Assembly (NCBI RefSeq): GCF_014898055.3
Contig: NW_023601433.1
Location: 47,177,876 to 47,241,875 of the forward strand
Reading direction: 5' to 3'
Origin: Talpa occidentalis
Taxonomy: Eukaryota > Chordata > Mammalia > Eulipotyphla > Talpidae
DNA: 64,000 nucleotides
This document shows, in pieces, positions 62,880-64,000 of the stretch; position 1 is the first letter of the stretch, and the number at the start of each line of letters is the position of its first letter. Both the position numbers and the translations under genes were made by a program. The notes beneath the pieces are model-generated. The model was given only the letters and a program-made list of their open reading frames with translations, was not told the origin of the DNA and did no database searches.

Positions 62880-63010
62880 AGACTTTATTTTCACACAGAG
62901 AGGATGAGAGTCAGAGAAAGGGGGGGTGTGAGAGAGAGAGAGGAGGAGACAGGAAGAAGGGGAGGGGCCACTTCCCACTTTCCCACACACAGACAGGAGA
63001 GAGAGAGGAA
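62880..63010 (+). repeat. Purine-rich low-complexity tract
   Basis: GA/GGA-rich run (GAGAGAGAGAGGAGGAGACAGG and similar) with short CACACACAGACAGG pieces. The strong strand bias could favour triplex or H-DNA structure. Confidence 0.75.
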
Positions 63011-64000
63011 GCACACTCAGAGATGTGATTGCAAATGTAGTGACAGCGCACCTGCCACCTTATGGAAATGTCTGAGAGTGAGCATTAGCTGGAGGTGTGA
63101 GTCTTCTGCCTAAAACACGATGGCACACATGTTACTGTGGTAGGTACAGTCATTAAGCACAGGTTTTCACTGAAGGACTGTACATTCTCCTTGGGAGAGG
63201 ACATAAAACATCAGCAGTGATTATAGCAGTGGGAACATGATCATGCGCGAGCTCCATGCCAGACAGTGTGTTAGTGCAAGGGAGCCGATGGGCTTGGGCA
63301 GCGGGGCTGCTGGAGGACACGGAGTAAGGATTTTGCGGTTTGAAGAATGGATTACATTATTACTTTTGCTAAGATGTTTCCAGTAAAATTTTTTTCTAGT
63401 TGCTTTTGATTTACAGTGGGAAGTATAGTCTTAGTTTTCCTTTTAACCACTTGTTTTGTTAAGATAGTAAAGTGCTTTGTCCCAGAGGTTTTAAATTCAC
63501 ATGTCTTATTTTCTACTGAGATTGAAGATTCAAGTTATTTAAAACTTCACATAATTATTTAGGGGAAAAGTGTTCGAAAGCCTATTAAAAGATACTGGCA
63601 AATTTTGAGTTTAGTTCTAGTAGTACTATTAAATAATGCATATCTAATGTACATAAATAATCATGTGTCTGGAGAATTCAGTTCTGCTATAAATACATTT
63701 TGTCAGACGGTGGTGAAATGCAGTTCCTTCACATGTGGGAACAGCCTTCGGTGGTGTTCCTTGCTTTCTACTGTATGTGTTAATAACGCAGCTGTGTGAA
63801 AGTATCAATTTTCACTTTCAGGCTTTTGAAGCCCAATTTATATTCCCATATGCTTTTCTGTGTCTTTGTAGAGCACTCTTGGGGTAGAGTATTTGCTGTT
63901 TCATCACTTTTTTCACTTTGCCTTCAGGGTCCTGAATCATTGAAGTTTCACATATGACCTGCAGACTCTTGAACCTCTCTCACACACTGCTGAAGGACCA

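Overview
The window is nuclear DNA of a placental mammal: a slice of a very large gene consisting almost entirely of intron and interspersed repeats. The evidence is ancient mammalian repeats (MIR, L2, MER5, a MaLR LTR, Tigger-type MITEs), L1 LINEs of several ages, and 26 copies of one tRNA-derived SINE whose tail is AATAAA, a TCTTT-type pol III stop and then poly(A) (a 'T+' SINE). I saw no Alu, B1/B2, carnivore CAN, ruminant Bov or equid ERE copies. That fits a laurasiatherian other than carnivores, ruminants or horses; a bat is possible, but I cannot name the species.

The only exon I can support is at 8908-9009 (+). Its 34 codons match the N-terminal oligomerisation domain of the polarity scaffold PAR-3 (PARD3), as the second coding exon. 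So 1-8907 is the end of the preceding intron and 9010-64000 is the start of the following one, with the gene on the + strand. I did not find the next exon. An 84-nt stretch at 9495-9578 has good splice sites and an open phase-0 frame, so it could be a cassette exon or a decoy.

Layout. 1-8.9 kb: L2, an L1ME-like relic, MER5, MIR, three SINEs and an L1 3' end. 8.9-9.6 kb: the exon and the candidate exon. 9.9-13.5 kb: an L2 tail, an old AT-rich repeat, and an old L1 with a younger 5'-inverted L1 inserted at its 3' end. 13.5-30 kb: AT-rich intron with SINEs, short L1 ends and a Tigger MITE. 30-37 kb: L1 ORF2 and L1 5'-half relics on opposite strands, and a second Tigger MITE. 37-47 kb: SINEs, a CA microsatellite, and a pair of 77-bp inverted repeats 1.2 kb apart. 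47-50 kb: antisense L1 and a long antisense L2. 50-64 kb: a near-consensus CTCF motif at 52.76 kb, MIRs, SINEs and an antisense MLT1 LTR.

There is no operon, CRISPR array, intact transposase or complete independent gene. Nearly all ORFs of 60-170 codons are SINE, L1 or random AT-rich frames. I found no new biological system; the leads below are about splicing, retrotransposition and chromatin.
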